Of a DNA stretch of 64,000 nt, positions 48,019 to 56,160 are shown piece after piece. Position 1 is the stretch's first letter; each line of letters begins with the position of its first letter. The position numbers and the translations under genes were made by a program. The notes beneath the pieces were generated by a model. That model searched no databases, had not been told where the DNA came from, and worked only from the letters and a program-made list of their open reading frames with translations. This DNA is from GCA-003244245 sp050699435 (GTDB lineage Bacteria > Actinomycetota > Actinomycetes > Mycobacteriales > Pseudonocardiaceae): positions 124,001 through 188,000 of the forward strand of contig JBOHGM010000001.1 of NCBI GenBank assembly GCA_050699435.1, given 5' to 3'.

Positions 48019-48806
48019 CGCTTGGGACCAACGGCAACGGTGCCACCGGACCAGTGACTCGGTCAGGTAAGCAGTCTCGGTCGGGTGAGCAGTCGGGGTC
48101 AGACGACCTCACCTCGCTGTACCCGTTTCTGTACTCGGGTGCTGGAGACCTCGACGCGGTCCTGGCCGAGGTGCGCCGTTCCACGGTGGACAAGGTTCAC
48201 CAGATCGTGGCGCTACGACGCGAGGTTCTCGCCAGGGAAAGTCGGCGGCTGGCGGCGTGTGCCTCGGCAATGGCGGCGGCGTTCACCAACGGTGGGCGGC
48301 TTTTCGCCATTGGCAACGGGGGAAGCTGCACCGACGCAGCCGACCTCGCGAGTTTGTTCATGCACCCCGGTCCGGGACGGCGAGCACTGCCCGCCTTCGC
48401 CCTTGCCGGGGACATCGCGGTACTCACGGCGCTGTCGAACGATGTCTCCTTCGACGTCGTCTTCGCCCGTCAGATCGCAGCTTTCGGGCGACGCGACGAC
48501 GTCGTCGTCGGGCTGTCCACCTCGGGCAACTCCACCAATCTCCTACGCGGCTTCGAGGAGGCGAGCAGGCGTGGCCTGCTCACCGTCGGCGTGGCCGGGT
48601 ACGAGGGCGGGGCGATGGCCGAACTGGGCAGTATCGACCACTTGTTCGTGGTGCCTGCGGATTCCGTGCACCGGATCCAGGAGGCGCAGACCACGATCTA
48701 TCACACGCTGTGGGAGCTCACGCTCAACGAGCTGACCATCGGAAGGCCAGATCCGGCACAAGTAGAGCGACGTGAGGTCGCTCGTGGAGTAGGGGATCAT
48801 GACTGA
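48015..48806 (+). CDS. Second SIS-domain protein, hydrogenase-associated
   Basis: 263 residues, ATG overlapping the HypC-variant stop. The first 40 residues are Gly/Ser-rich and probably disordered. SIS motifs are FAIGNGGSCTDAADLASLF and VVGLSTSGNSTNLLRGFEEA, with the conserved end TTIYHTLWELTLNEL. It is paralogous to the gene at 47186. The stop overlaps the start of hhyS by eight bases, tying it to the hydrogenase operon. Confidence 0.82.
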   Translation: MTLGTNGNGATGPVTRSGKQSRSGEQSGSDDLTSLYPFLYSGAGDLDAVLAEVRRSTVDKVHQIVALRREVLARESRRLAACASAMAAAFTNGGRLFAIGNGGSCTDAADLASLFMHPGPGRRALPAFALAGDIAVLTALSNDVSFDVVFARQIAAFGRRDDVVVGLSTSGNSTNLLRGFEEASRRGLLTVGVAGYEGGAMAELGSIDHLFVVPADSVHRIQEAQTTIYHTLWELTLNELTIGRPDPAQVERREVARGVGDHD

Positions 48807-49836
48807 AGAAGAGAGCCCGATCCATATCCTCTGGATTAACTGCGGCCTGTCCTGCGACGGGGACTCGGTTGCGCTGACCGCGGCGACCCAGCCGAGCATC
48901 GAGGAGATCGCGCTGGGAGCCCTTCCCGGCCTGCCCAAGATCGCAGTGCACTGGCCGTTGATCGACTTCGAGTGCGGCCCGGACCAGGGTGCCGACACCT
49001 TCATCGAGTGGTTCCACAAGGCCAGCCGGGACGAGCTGGAACCGTTCGTGCTGGTCCTTGAGGGTTCCATCCCGAACGAGCAGATCAACGGAGATGGGTA
49101 CTTCACCGGTTTCGGGTACCACCACGACACCATGCAGCCGTACACGATTAACGAGTGGATCGACCTGCTGGCGCCTAAGGCGACGATCGTGCTCGCGGTC
49201 GGTACCTGCGCCACCTACGGCGGCATCCACGCGATGGCGGGGAACCCGACCGGCGCCATGGGTGTGCCGGATTACCTGGGCTGGGACTGGAAGTCCAAGG
49301 CCGGTATCCCGATCGTCTGTGTGCCGGGTTGCCCGGTGCACCCGGACAACCTGTCCGAGACGATCCTGTACCTGCTCTACCAGGCCGCTGGCGCAGCACC
49401 GATGATCCCGCTGGACGACCAGCTGCGCCCGCAGTGGCTGTTCGGCGCCACGGTGCACGAGGGCTGTGACCGGGGCGGTTACTACGAGCAGGGCGAGTTC
49501 GCGACCACCTACGACTCACCGAAGTGCCTCGTGAAGCTCGGCTGCTGGGGCCCCGTGGTGAAGTGCAATGTGCCAAAGCGGGGGTGGATCAATGGTGTGG
49601 GCGGCTGCCCGAACGTGGGTGGCATCTGCATCGGCTGCACCATGCCCGGCTTCCCGGACAAGTTCATGCCGTTCATGGACGCGCCTCCGGGGTCACTGGT
49701 GTCCTCGGCCGCCAGCAAGAGCTATGGCTCAGTCATCAGGTCGTTGCGCCACATCACGCTCAAGAAGGTCGACGCCGAGCCCAAGTGGCGCAAGAAGGGC
49801 CGCGAACTCGTCACCGGCTACAAGCCCAACTGGTGA
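48799..49836 (+). CDS. hhyS: [NiFe]-hydrogenase small subunit, group 1h
   Basis: 345 residues without a Tat signal, so cytoplasmic or peripheral. Proximal cluster region NCGLSCDGDS (C15, C19, D20); group 1h enzymes use an aspartate with three cysteines here (established for the Ralstonia enzyme). Further ligands: C137 in GTCATYGG, C178 in PGCPVHPDN, then H220/C223, C243, C249 (distal) and C256, C270, C277, C280. It relays electrons from the NiFe site. Group 1h enzymes oxidise atmospheric H2 and tolerate oxygen (family knowledge). Confidence 0.95.
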   Translation: MTEEESPIHILWINCGLSCDGDSVALTAATQPSIEEIALGALPGLPKIAVHWPLIDFECGPDQGADTFIEWFHKASRDELEPFVLVLEGSIPNEQINGDGYFTGFGYHHDTMQPYTINEWIDLLAPKATIVLAVGTCATYGGIHAMAGNPTGAMGVPDYLGWDWKSKAGIPIVCVPGCPVHPDNLSETILYLLYQAAGAAPMIPLDDQLRPQWLFGATVHEGCDRGGYYEQGEFATTYDSPKCLVKLGCWGPVVKCNVPKRGWINGVGGCPNVGGICIGCTMPGFPDKFMPFMDAPPGSLVSSAASKSYGSVIRSLRHITLKKVDAEPKWRKKGRELVTGYKPNW

Positions 49837-49867
49837 TCCGGACTGCTGGAGAAAGGCATCTAAAACG

Positions 49868-51682
49868 ATGACAAGCACAGCACCAAGGCACGGCAGCGTC
49901 GGCGCACAGGACGCCCAGCTCACCGAAATGGTGTGGGACCCGGTGACCCGGATCGTCGGCAGCCTAGGAATTTACACGAAGATCGATTTCGCACAGGGCC
50001 GAGTGGCCGAGTGCCACAGCAGCTCGTCGGTGTTCCGCGGCTACTCCATCTTCATGAGGGGCAAGGACCCGCGCGACGCCCACTTCATCACCAGCCGCAT
50101 CTGCGGGATCTGCGGGGACAACCACGCGACCTGTTCGGTGTACAACCAGAACATGGCCTACGGGGTGGCCCCACCGCACCTCGGTGAATGGGTCATCAGC
50201 CTCGGTGAAGCGGCCGAGTACATGTTCGACCACAACATCTTCCAGGAGAACCTGGTCGGGGTCGACTACTGCGAGAAGATGGTCGCCGAGACCAACCCTG
50301 GCGTCCTCGAGCAGGCCAACCGCACCGAGGCGCCGAATGTCGAGGCGCACGGCTACAAGTACATCGGCGACATCATGCGGGCGCTCAACCCGCTTTCGGG
50401 CGAGTTCTACCGCGAGGCACTGCAGGTCTCCCGCTACACCCGGGAAATGTTCTGCCTCATGGAGGGCCGCCACGTGCACCCCTCCACGCTCTACCCCGGC
50501 GGCGTAGGCACCGTCGCCACCCACCAGCTGTTCACCGACTACTACACCCGCCTCACGCGGTACGTGGAGTTCTGCAAGCGGATCGTGCCGCTGCACGACG
50601 ATCTCTTCGACTTCTTCTACGAGGCCATGCCCGGCTACGAGGAGGTCGGCCGCCGCAGGGTGCTGCTGGGTTGCTGGGGCAGCCTGAACGACCCGGAGCA
50701 CTGCGACTTCGACTACCGTCACATGACGAACTGGGGTCGCAAGATGTTCGTCACCCCCGGTATAGTGGTGGACGGCAAGCTGGTCACCAACGACCTCGTG
50801 AAGATCAACCTCGGGATCCGGATCCTGCTCGGCCACTCGTACTACGAGGACTGGGAGGGCCAGGAGGTCTTCGTCGACAAGGACCCGCTGGGTAACCCGG
50901 TCGACCGCAGGCACCCGTGGAACCAGCACACCATCCCGCGGCCGGCCAAGCGCGACTTCAACGGCCCGTACAGCTGGACGATGTCGCCGCGCTGGTTCGA
51001 CGGCAAGGACTACCTTGCTCTGGACACCGGCGGCGGACCGCTCGCCCGGTTGTGGCCGACGGCCCTGTCCGGACTGGTGGACACCGGCACCGCCAAGGCC
51101 ACCGGCCACAGCGTGCAGATCAACCTGCCCAGGACGTTGACCAAGCCCGAGGTCAGCTTCGAGTGGAAGATCCCGTACGACAAGGCAGGCAAGCCGCTGT
51201 CCAACGCGATCGAGCGCAACCGGGCACGGACCTACTTCCAGGCCTACTCCGCAGCGCTTGCGCTGCACTTCGTGGAGAAGGCCCTGGCCGAGGTGCGTGC
51301 TGGCCGCACGAAGACGTGGGAGCCGTTCAAGGTGCCCAAGGAAGCGATCAGCTGCGGGTTCACCGAGGCGGTCCGTGGCGTGCTCTCCCACCACATGGTG
51401 ATCCGGGACGGGAAGATCGCGAACTACCACCCCTACCCACCCACTCCGTGGAATGGCAGCGTCCGCGACGTGTACGGGACTCCTGGCCCGTACGAGGACG
51501 CCGTACAGAACACGCCGATCTTCGAGGAGAACCGGCCGGAGAACTTCAAGGGCATCGATGTCATGCGTACGGTCCGCAGCTTCGACCCCTGCCTGCCCTG
51601 CGGTGTGCATATGTATTTGGGACAGGGCAAGGAGTTGCAGCGACTGCACACGCCGCACGCGTTCACCACGACTGGCGGCTGA
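49868..51682 (+). CDS. hhyL: [NiFe]-hydrogenase large subunit, group 1h
   Basis: 604 residues from ATG 49868; the frame is open further upstream only because it overlaps hhyS. NiFe ligands: C79 and C82 in SRICGICGDNH (L1) and C575, C578 in FDPCLPCGVH (L2). The protease site is after His581, leaving a 23-residue C-terminal peptide to be removed by the maturation protease encoded at 55260. The sequence is of the actinobacterial type that supports persistence on trace H2. Follows hhyS by 31 bp. Confidence 0.96.
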   Translation: MTSTAPRHGSVGAQDAQLTEMVWDPVTRIVGSLGIYTKIDFAQGRVAECHSSSSVFRGYSIFMRGKDPRDAHFITSRICGICGDNHATCSVYNQNMAYGVAPPHLGEWVISLGEAAEYMFDHNIFQENLVGVDYCEKMVAETNPGVLEQANRTEAPNVEAHGYKYIGDIMRALNPLSGEFYREALQVSRYTREMFCLMEGRHVHPSTLYPGGVGTVATHQLFTDYYTRLTRYVEFCKRIVPLHDDLFDFFYEAMPGYEEVGRRRVLLGCWGSLNDPEHCDFDYRHMTNWGRKMFVTPGIVVDGKLVTNDLVKINLGIRILLGHSYYEDWEGQEVFVDKDPLGNPVDRRHPWNQHTIPRPAKRDFNGPYSWTMSPRWFDGKDYLALDTGGGPLARLWPTALSGLVDTGTAKATGHSVQINLPRTLTKPEVSFEWKIPYDKAGKPLSNAIERNRARTYFQAYSAALALHFVEKALAEVRAGRTKTWEPFKVPKEAISCGFTEAVRGVLSHHMVIRDGKIANYHPYPPTPWNGSVRDVYGTPGPYEDAVQNTPIFEENRPENFKGIDVMRTVRSFDPCLPCGVHMYLGQGKELQRLHTPHAFTTTGG

Positions 51683-51685
51683 GTC

Positions 51686-52603
51686 GTGCCCACTAGCAAC
51701 ACATCGGATGCCCAGGCGGTGGGGTCGAAGGTCGAGGCATTGCTCGCTGAGTTCGCCTCGACCTCCTCCGACCCGGCCACCGCCCGGCGAGCCGAGGAGC
51801 TGGTCGGTCTGCTCGTCGAGTTCTACGGTGCGGGCCTAGCCCGCATCGTGGAGCTGCTCGACGAGCAGGCCGTCGCTCCGCTGCTCAAGGACGGCCTGGT
51901 GACGGGTCTGCTGGTGCTGCACGACCTGCACCCGCAGAGCACGGAGGAGCGCGTCCTCGCCGCCCTGGAACGGGTTCGGCCCTATCTCGGCTCGCACGCA
52001 GGCGATGTCGAGTACCTCGGGTTGGACCCCGACGGGACGGTTCGGCTGCGGCTTGCGGGCAGCTGTGACGGCTGCCCGTCCTCCGCTGTCACCGTGAAGA
52101 TGGCTATCGAGAAGGGCATCGAGGATGTCGCTCCGGAGGTGACCAAGGTCGACGTGGAGGGCGTGGCACCCGACCCATCAGCCGCGAGGCTGGGCACGGC
52201 GGCTACGCCGGATGGGCACACCCTGCTGCCGCTGACCCAGGTGAGCAAGCAGCCGGAGCCACCGGCTGCGACCTGGGTACAGGTCGAGGGCATTGACGAT
52301 CTCGGTCAGGGTAAGCTGACGCCCACGCTGGTTGCCGAGTTCGCCGCGGTGGTGTGCAACGTGGGGGGCAACCTCTACGCCTACGCCGACCACTGCCCGG
52401 CCTGCGATTCCGGGCTGGCCGGCGCTGCGCTGGAGGGGGTCCTGCTGGCCTGCCCCGGCTGCGGGCAGCGTTACGACGTGGTCCGGGCCGGCCGCGGCTT
52501 CGGCAGTGGCGAGGAGGCGGCCGGACGGCACCTCGACCCATTGCCACTGCTCATCGAAAACGGTGGGGTTCGGATTGCCGTCCCCGCGTGGGCGGCGTCA
52601 TGA
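51686..52603 (+). CDS. NifU-like/Rieske-like fusion protein
   Basis: 305 residues. Residues 85-160 are a NifU C-terminal type domain with C127 and C130 (AGSCDGCPSS), a scaffold for Fe-S clusters. Residues 190-300 have a Rieske fold, but the His ligands of CPH and CPxH are replaced: CPAC (237-240) and CPGC (256-259) give four cysteines. This is a rubredoxin- or zinc-ribbon-like ligand set. It probably carries electrons from the hydrogenase or loads its clusters (inference). GTG starts three bases after hhyL. Confidence 0.82.
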   Translation: MPTSNTSDAQAVGSKVEALLAEFASTSSDPATARRAEELVGLLVEFYGAGLARIVELLDEQAVAPLLKDGLVTGLLVLHDLHPQSTEERVLAALERVRPYLGSHAGDVEYLGLDPDGTVRLRLAGSCDGCPSSAVTVKMAIEKGIEDVAPEVTKVDVEGVAPDPSAARLGTAATPDGHTLLPLTQVSKQPEPPAATWVQVEGIDDLGQGKLTPTLVAEFAAVVCNVGGNLYAYADHCPACDSGLAGAALEGVLLACPGCGQRYDVVRAGRGFGSGEEAAGRHLDPLPLLIENGGVRIAVPAWAAS

Positions 52604-53253
52604 GTGCGGGACTGCGGCGCTTCGTTCCAGGCGCCGCACCCCCACCACCTCCCCCCGCCGAGAAGGTCGAGCGGTGCGAGATGTGCGCGGAACCGATCGG
52701 TGAGTGGCACGGCCATGTGGTCGACCTCGAGGGCCGCGGTCTGATGTGCACCTGCCGCAATTGCGCCCTGCTGTTCACCGCCGAGGGGGCAGCCAAGGGG
52801 CGCTTCAAGGGTGTCCCCGAGCGCTATCGGCACGCCGCCAACGTGCCGCTCGCCGAGATGACCTGGGACTCGATCGGGATTCCGGTGGCGATGGCGTTCT
52901 TCTTCACCAACAGTGAGATGGGGCGCACCGTGGCCTTCTACCCCAGCCCGGCGGGGGCTACCGAATCCCTGCTTCCGCTGGAAGCCTGGAGCGACCTGCT
53001 CGCGGCGATCCCTGGGCTGGGCGACCTGCAACCCGATGTGGAGGCCTTGCTGGTGCACAAGCAGGACGACGAGTTCGAATTCTTCGCCGTCCCGATCGAT
53101 GTCTGCTACCAGCTGGTCGGTCTGGTTCGCATGTACTGGAAGGGCTTCGACGGCGGCGAAGAGGCCTGGAAGGCGATCAACGAGTTCTTCGCCGGCTTGC
53201 GGGAGCGCAGCGAGTCAGTAGCCCTCAGCGATGGGGCGGCCGGCGATGACTGA
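52600..53253 (+). CDS. DUF5947-family protein
   Basis: 217 residues, ATG overlapping the previous stop. The N-terminal part has cysteine pairs C-E-M-C and CTCRNC with a histidine-rich GEWHGHVVDL, suggesting metal binding. The rest is soluble and hydrophobic (PVAMAFFFTNS; FFAVPIDVCYQLVGLV). I recall this as DUF5947, found in group 1h hydrogenase clusters. No function established. Coupled to the DUF6084 gene. Confidence 0.72.
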   Translation: MSAGLRRFVPGAAPPPPPPAEKVERCEMCAEPIGEWHGHVVDLEGRGLMCTCRNCALLFTAEGAAKGRFKGVPERYRHAANVPLAEMTWDSIGIPVAMAFFFTNSEMGRTVAFYPSPAGATESLLPLEAWSDLLAAIPGLGDLQPDVEALLVHKQDDEFEFFAVPIDVCYQLVGLVRMYWKGFDGGEEAWKAINEFFAGLRERSESVALSDGAAGDD

Positions 53254-53929
53254 GCTCTCCTTCACCTGCATCGACGTGGCATTCGAGCGCTACGCGGTCG
53301 CGCCGACCCTGCTGTTTCGGCTTCGGATCGACGAAGCCGCTGGGCAGCGGGTCCGCGCCATCGCGCTGCGCTGCCAGTTCAGGATCGAGCCCCAACGCCG
53401 CAGCTACAGTGCGGAGGAGGGCGAGCGGCTCGTCGAGCTGTTCGGTAAGCGTGCACGCTGGGGAGACACCCTCAAGCCCTTCCAGTTCGCCAATACCTCG
53501 ACCGTCGTGGCCAGCTTCACCGGGAGTATCGAGCTCGACGTGACCGTGCCGTGCAGCTACGACATGGAGGTAGCTGCAGGCCGCTACTTCCACGCCTTGG
53601 AGGACGGTGAGATCCCCTTCATCCTGCTGTTCAGCGGGACGATTTTCGGGGATGGTGAGAATGGGTTCCGGGTCGAGCAGGTGCCCTGGCACGCCGAGTG
53701 CCGGTACCGCGTGCCGGTCAAAATCTGGCGCGAGATGATGGACACCCACTTTCCCGGCGGTGGATGGCTCCGGTTGCAGCGTGAGACGCTTGATGCGTTG
53801 GCCGAGTTCCGGGCCACCCGGACGCTGCCCACCTGGGACGACGCCATCCTTGCCTTACTGGAATCCGTCGGCGCGCGGTCGAGCGCCGACCCGGATCGTT
53901 CCGTGCCCGCTGGGGAGGAGGGAGCATGA
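53246..53929 (+). CDS. DUF6084-family protein
   Basis: 227 residues from ATG 53246, which overlaps the preceding stop by eight bases. Beta-rich with conserved LRCQFRIEPQRRSYS near residue 42, the strand pair TSTVVASFTGSIELDVTVPCS, and FHALEDGEIPFILLFSGTIF. I recall it as DUF6084, another hydrogenase-cluster family. No cysteine motif; probably an assembly or structural partner. Stop coupled to the next gene (ATGA). Confidence 0.72.
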   Translation: MTELSFTCIDVAFERYAVAPTLLFRLRIDEAAGQRVRAIALRCQFRIEPQRRSYSAEEGERLVELFGKRARWGDTLKPFQFANTSTVVASFTGSIELDVTVPCSYDMEVAAGRYFHALEDGEIPFILLFSGTIFGDGENGFRVEQVPWHAECRYRVPVKIWREMMDTHFPGGGWLRLQRETLDALAEFRATRTLPTWDDAILALLESVGARSSADPDRSVPAGEEGA

Positions 53930-55263
53930 CTGCGAGCCCGATGGACATCGCACAAGGGGTGGCCGACGCCGTCCTCTATGAGGGTTACCTGCTGTACCCG
54001 TACCGTGCATCGGCTCGCAAGAACCAGAATCGCTGGCAGTGGGGGGTACTCGTGCCCCCGGCCTATGCCGCCGCCGGGCACGGTGAGTACGCCGCCTCGC
54101 GCACGGAGTGTCTGTTGGAGCCGGGTACGGACCCGGTACTGCACCTGCGGCTGCGATTCCTGCAATTGCAGCACCGCAGTGGCGGGGAAGGACCGGTGCC
54201 CGAGTTCGACGAGGCGGTGGAGCGCGAAGTCGATGCGGTGGTGCCGGTCTCCGAGTTGCTGGCGGCCGAGCAGGTCGTCCCCGTGGCTGTTCCCGGTGGT
54301 AGCGAGACCGAGGAAGGTGTCACGCGGCAGCGCTGGGGGCTACAGGGTGAGCTTCGGCTGTCCGCCCGGCAGCTGGAGGGGCCGTACGGCGTGCTGCAAC
54401 TCACCATCGATGTGGTCAACCTCGCGCAGTGGAACGACCAAGATGCCGACCGGCAGGTAGCCCTGCGGCATTCACTGATCGCGGCGCATACGGTGATTGC
54501 GGTCACCGACGGAGAGTTCATCTCGCTGATTGACCCGCCGGAGTGGGCCAAGCCGGCCGCGCAAGGATGCCACAACGAACGCATCTGGCCGGTGATGGTG
54601 GGCGAAGCGGGCCGCCGAGACGTGATCCTGTCCTCTCCGATCATCCTTTACGACTATCCGACCATCGCGCCGGAGAGCCCTGGCGAGCTGTTCGACGGCC
54701 TCGAGATCGACGAAATCCTCACGTTGCGCACGATGACGCTTACCGATGAGGAGAAGGCCGAGGCACGCGCTACCGACGAGAAGGCCCGCAAACTGATGGA
54801 CCGGGTCGACTCGATGCCCCCCGAGATGCTGGACAAGCTGCACGGCGCGATCCGCTATCTCGGGGAGAGTCCCTCGCGCTCCTCCCGGGAGCCAGACCCG
54901 ATCGAGACGATCACGACTCCCGGCACCCCCTGGTGGGATCCCGGCGCGGATGCCTCGGTCGACCCGGATACCGACAGTGTGATCATCGCCGGAGTCCCGG
55001 TGGCCAAGGGCAGCCGAGTGCTGCTGACCCCCGGGCTGCGCCGCACGGACGCGCAGGACATGTTCCTGGAGGGGCGAACCGCCACCGTCGCCGCGGTGTT
55101 GCTCGACGTCGACGGGGACACCCACGTCGCGGTCACCCTCGACGACGACCCTGGCGCCGATATCGCCATCGCGCACGGCCGGTTCCGCTACTTCGCTCCG
55201 GAGGAGCTCGTACCCCTGGGAAATGACCCCCAGGCGAATGGGCTACAGGGGAACGAGCCATGA
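53926..55263 (+). CDS. Hydrogenase-cluster hypothetical protein
   Basis: 445 residues, ATG overlapping the previous stop as ATGA and stop overlapping the protease start. No family recognised. The N terminus (VADAVLYEGYLLYPYRAS) and centre (QLTIDVVNLAQWN; PIILYDYPTIAPE) are beta-rich. A charged helical segment follows (TDEEKAEARATDEKARKLM), then a C-terminal small barrel that begins VIIAGVPVAKGSRVLLTPG. Genes of this size sit at the same place in other actinomycete group 1h clusters (recollection). Likely an assembly partner. Confidence 0.7.
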   Translation: MTASPMDIAQGVADAVLYEGYLLYPYRASARKNQNRWQWGVLVPPAYAAAGHGEYAASRTECLLEPGTDPVLHLRLRFLQLQHRSGGEGPVPEFDEAVEREVDAVVPVSELLAAEQVVPVAVPGGSETEEGVTRQRWGLQGELRLSARQLEGPYGVLQLTIDVVNLAQWNDQDADRQVALRHSLIAAHTVIAVTDGEFISLIDPPEWAKPAAQGCHNERIWPVMVGEAGRRDVILSSPIILYDYPTIAPESPGELFDGLEIDEILTLRTMTLTDEEKAEARATDEKARKLMDRVDSMPPEMLDKLHGAIRYLGESPSRSSREPDPIETITTPGTPWWDPGADASVDPDTDSVIIAGVPVAKGSRVLLTPGLRRTDAQDMFLEGRTATVAAVLLDVDGDTHVAVTLDDDPGADIAIAHGRFRYFAPEELVPLGNDPQANGLQGNEP

Positions 55264-55832
55264 GAACCGTGGTAGCCGGTATCGGCAACATCTTCCTCGG
55301 CGACGACGCGTTCGGCGTCGAACTCGCCCGGCGGCTCGGCTCTGAGCAGCTCCCGGAGGGCGTCACCGTCGCTGACTACGGGATCCGCGGGATGCACCTG
55401 GCGTATGACCTGCTCGAGATCGCTCCGGACACCACGATCCTGCTCGACGCCTTGTCCCGTGGCGACGAGCCGGGCACGGTCTACGTGCTTGAGATCGGGT
55501 CCGAGCACGTGGCGGACATCGAGCCTGCTGCCGTCGATGCGCACGGGATGGCTCCCGACGCGGTGCTTGGGCTGCTGGACAACCTCGGCGGCAGCGCAGG
55601 TCGGACCCTGCTGGTCGGTTGCGAGCCGGCCAGCACCGAGGAACGTATCGGGCTCTCCCCGACCGTTACCGCAGCCGTGGAGAAGGCGGTCGGGGTAGTG
55701 CTGGATCTGCTCACCAATCAGGAAGGAAGTGGGACGGATGAAGGGTCTCGTCGGTCGGCTGATGTTCTGGGGGTCGGTGATCGGCCTAGCGGTCACAGCG
55801 GTCCAGGTGTCCAAGGATGTGGCTCGTTATAA
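55260..55832 (+). CDS. hupD: Hydrogenase maturation protease, HupD/HycI family
   Basis: 190 residues. The fold is marked by VAGIGNIFLGDDAFGVELA (with Asp ligand for nickel) and LLDALSRGDEPG. It cleaves the C-terminal peptide of HhyL after nickel insertion. The last 35 residues (from TNQEG) look unlike the family and overlap a separate small gene, so the real end of the protein may have been extended by loss of a stop. ATG overlaps the previous stop. Confidence 0.88.
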   Translation: MRTVVAGIGNIFLGDDAFGVELARRLGSEQLPEGVTVADYGIRGMHLAYDLLEIAPDTTILLDALSRGDEPGTVYVLEIGSEHVADIEPAAVDAHGMAPDAVLGLLDNLGGSAGRTLLVGCEPASTEERIGLSPTVTAAVEKAVGVVLDLLTNQEGSGTDEGSRRSADVLGVGDRPSGHSGPGVQGCGSL

Positions 55833-55851
55833 GCAGATCAGCGAGCTGTGA
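55738..55851 (+). CDS. 37-residue membrane peptide in the hydrogenase operon
   Basis: ATG 55738 has GGAAGGAAG eight bases upstream, the best ribosome-binding site in the area. The product begins MKGLVGRLMFWGSVIG, has one hydrophobic helix (LMFWGSVIGLAVTAVQV) and a short charged end (SKDVARYKQISEL). It overlaps the hupD tail in another frame. I associate it with the small DUF6893-type proteins of actinomycete clusters, but only tentatively. Possibly a membrane anchor for the hydrogenase (inference). Confidence 0.6.
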   Translation: MKGLVGRLMFWGSVIGLAVTAVQVSKDVARYKQISEL

Positions 55852-55878
55852 TTCCCAACCCACCACGGAGGTAAGTCC

Positions 55879-56160
55879 ATGTGCCTCGGCATCCCGGGCG
55901 AGGTCATCGAGATCCTGTCCGATCAACCCGATCTGGCCAGGGTCGATGTCAGCGGGGTAAAGCGCGCGATCAACATTGGTCTGTTGACCGATGATCCCCC
56001 TGTTCCCGGCGACTGGATTCTCATCCACGTCGGCTTCGCCCTTTCCAAGATCGACGAGCAGGAGGCCAAGGCGGCGATGGACTTCCTCATAGGCATCGGT
56101 CAGGCCTACGAGGACGAGATCGCTGCCCTGCTCGAGTCACAAATCGACGAAAGGCGGTGA
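55879..56160 (+). CDS. hypC: Hydrogenase assembly chaperone HypC
   Basis: 93 residues with the canonical MCLGIPGEVIEI start, where Cys2 binds the Fe(CN)2CO moiety. Body VDVSGVKRAINIGLL and GDWILIHVGFALSKID are the family beta strands. Acts with HypD to deliver iron to the large subunit. ATG follows GGAGG (55869-55873). Stop coupled to hypD. Confidence 0.95.
   Translation: MCLGIPGEVIEILSDQPDLARVDVSGVKRAINIGLLTDDPPVPGDWILIHVGFALSKIDEQEAKAAMDFLIGIGQAYEDEIAALLESQIDERR

Noticed and set aside
49568..49867. 100-codon upstream extension of the hydrogenase large subunit
   Set aside because: It lies within hhyS in another frame; ATG 49868 gives the normal N terminus.
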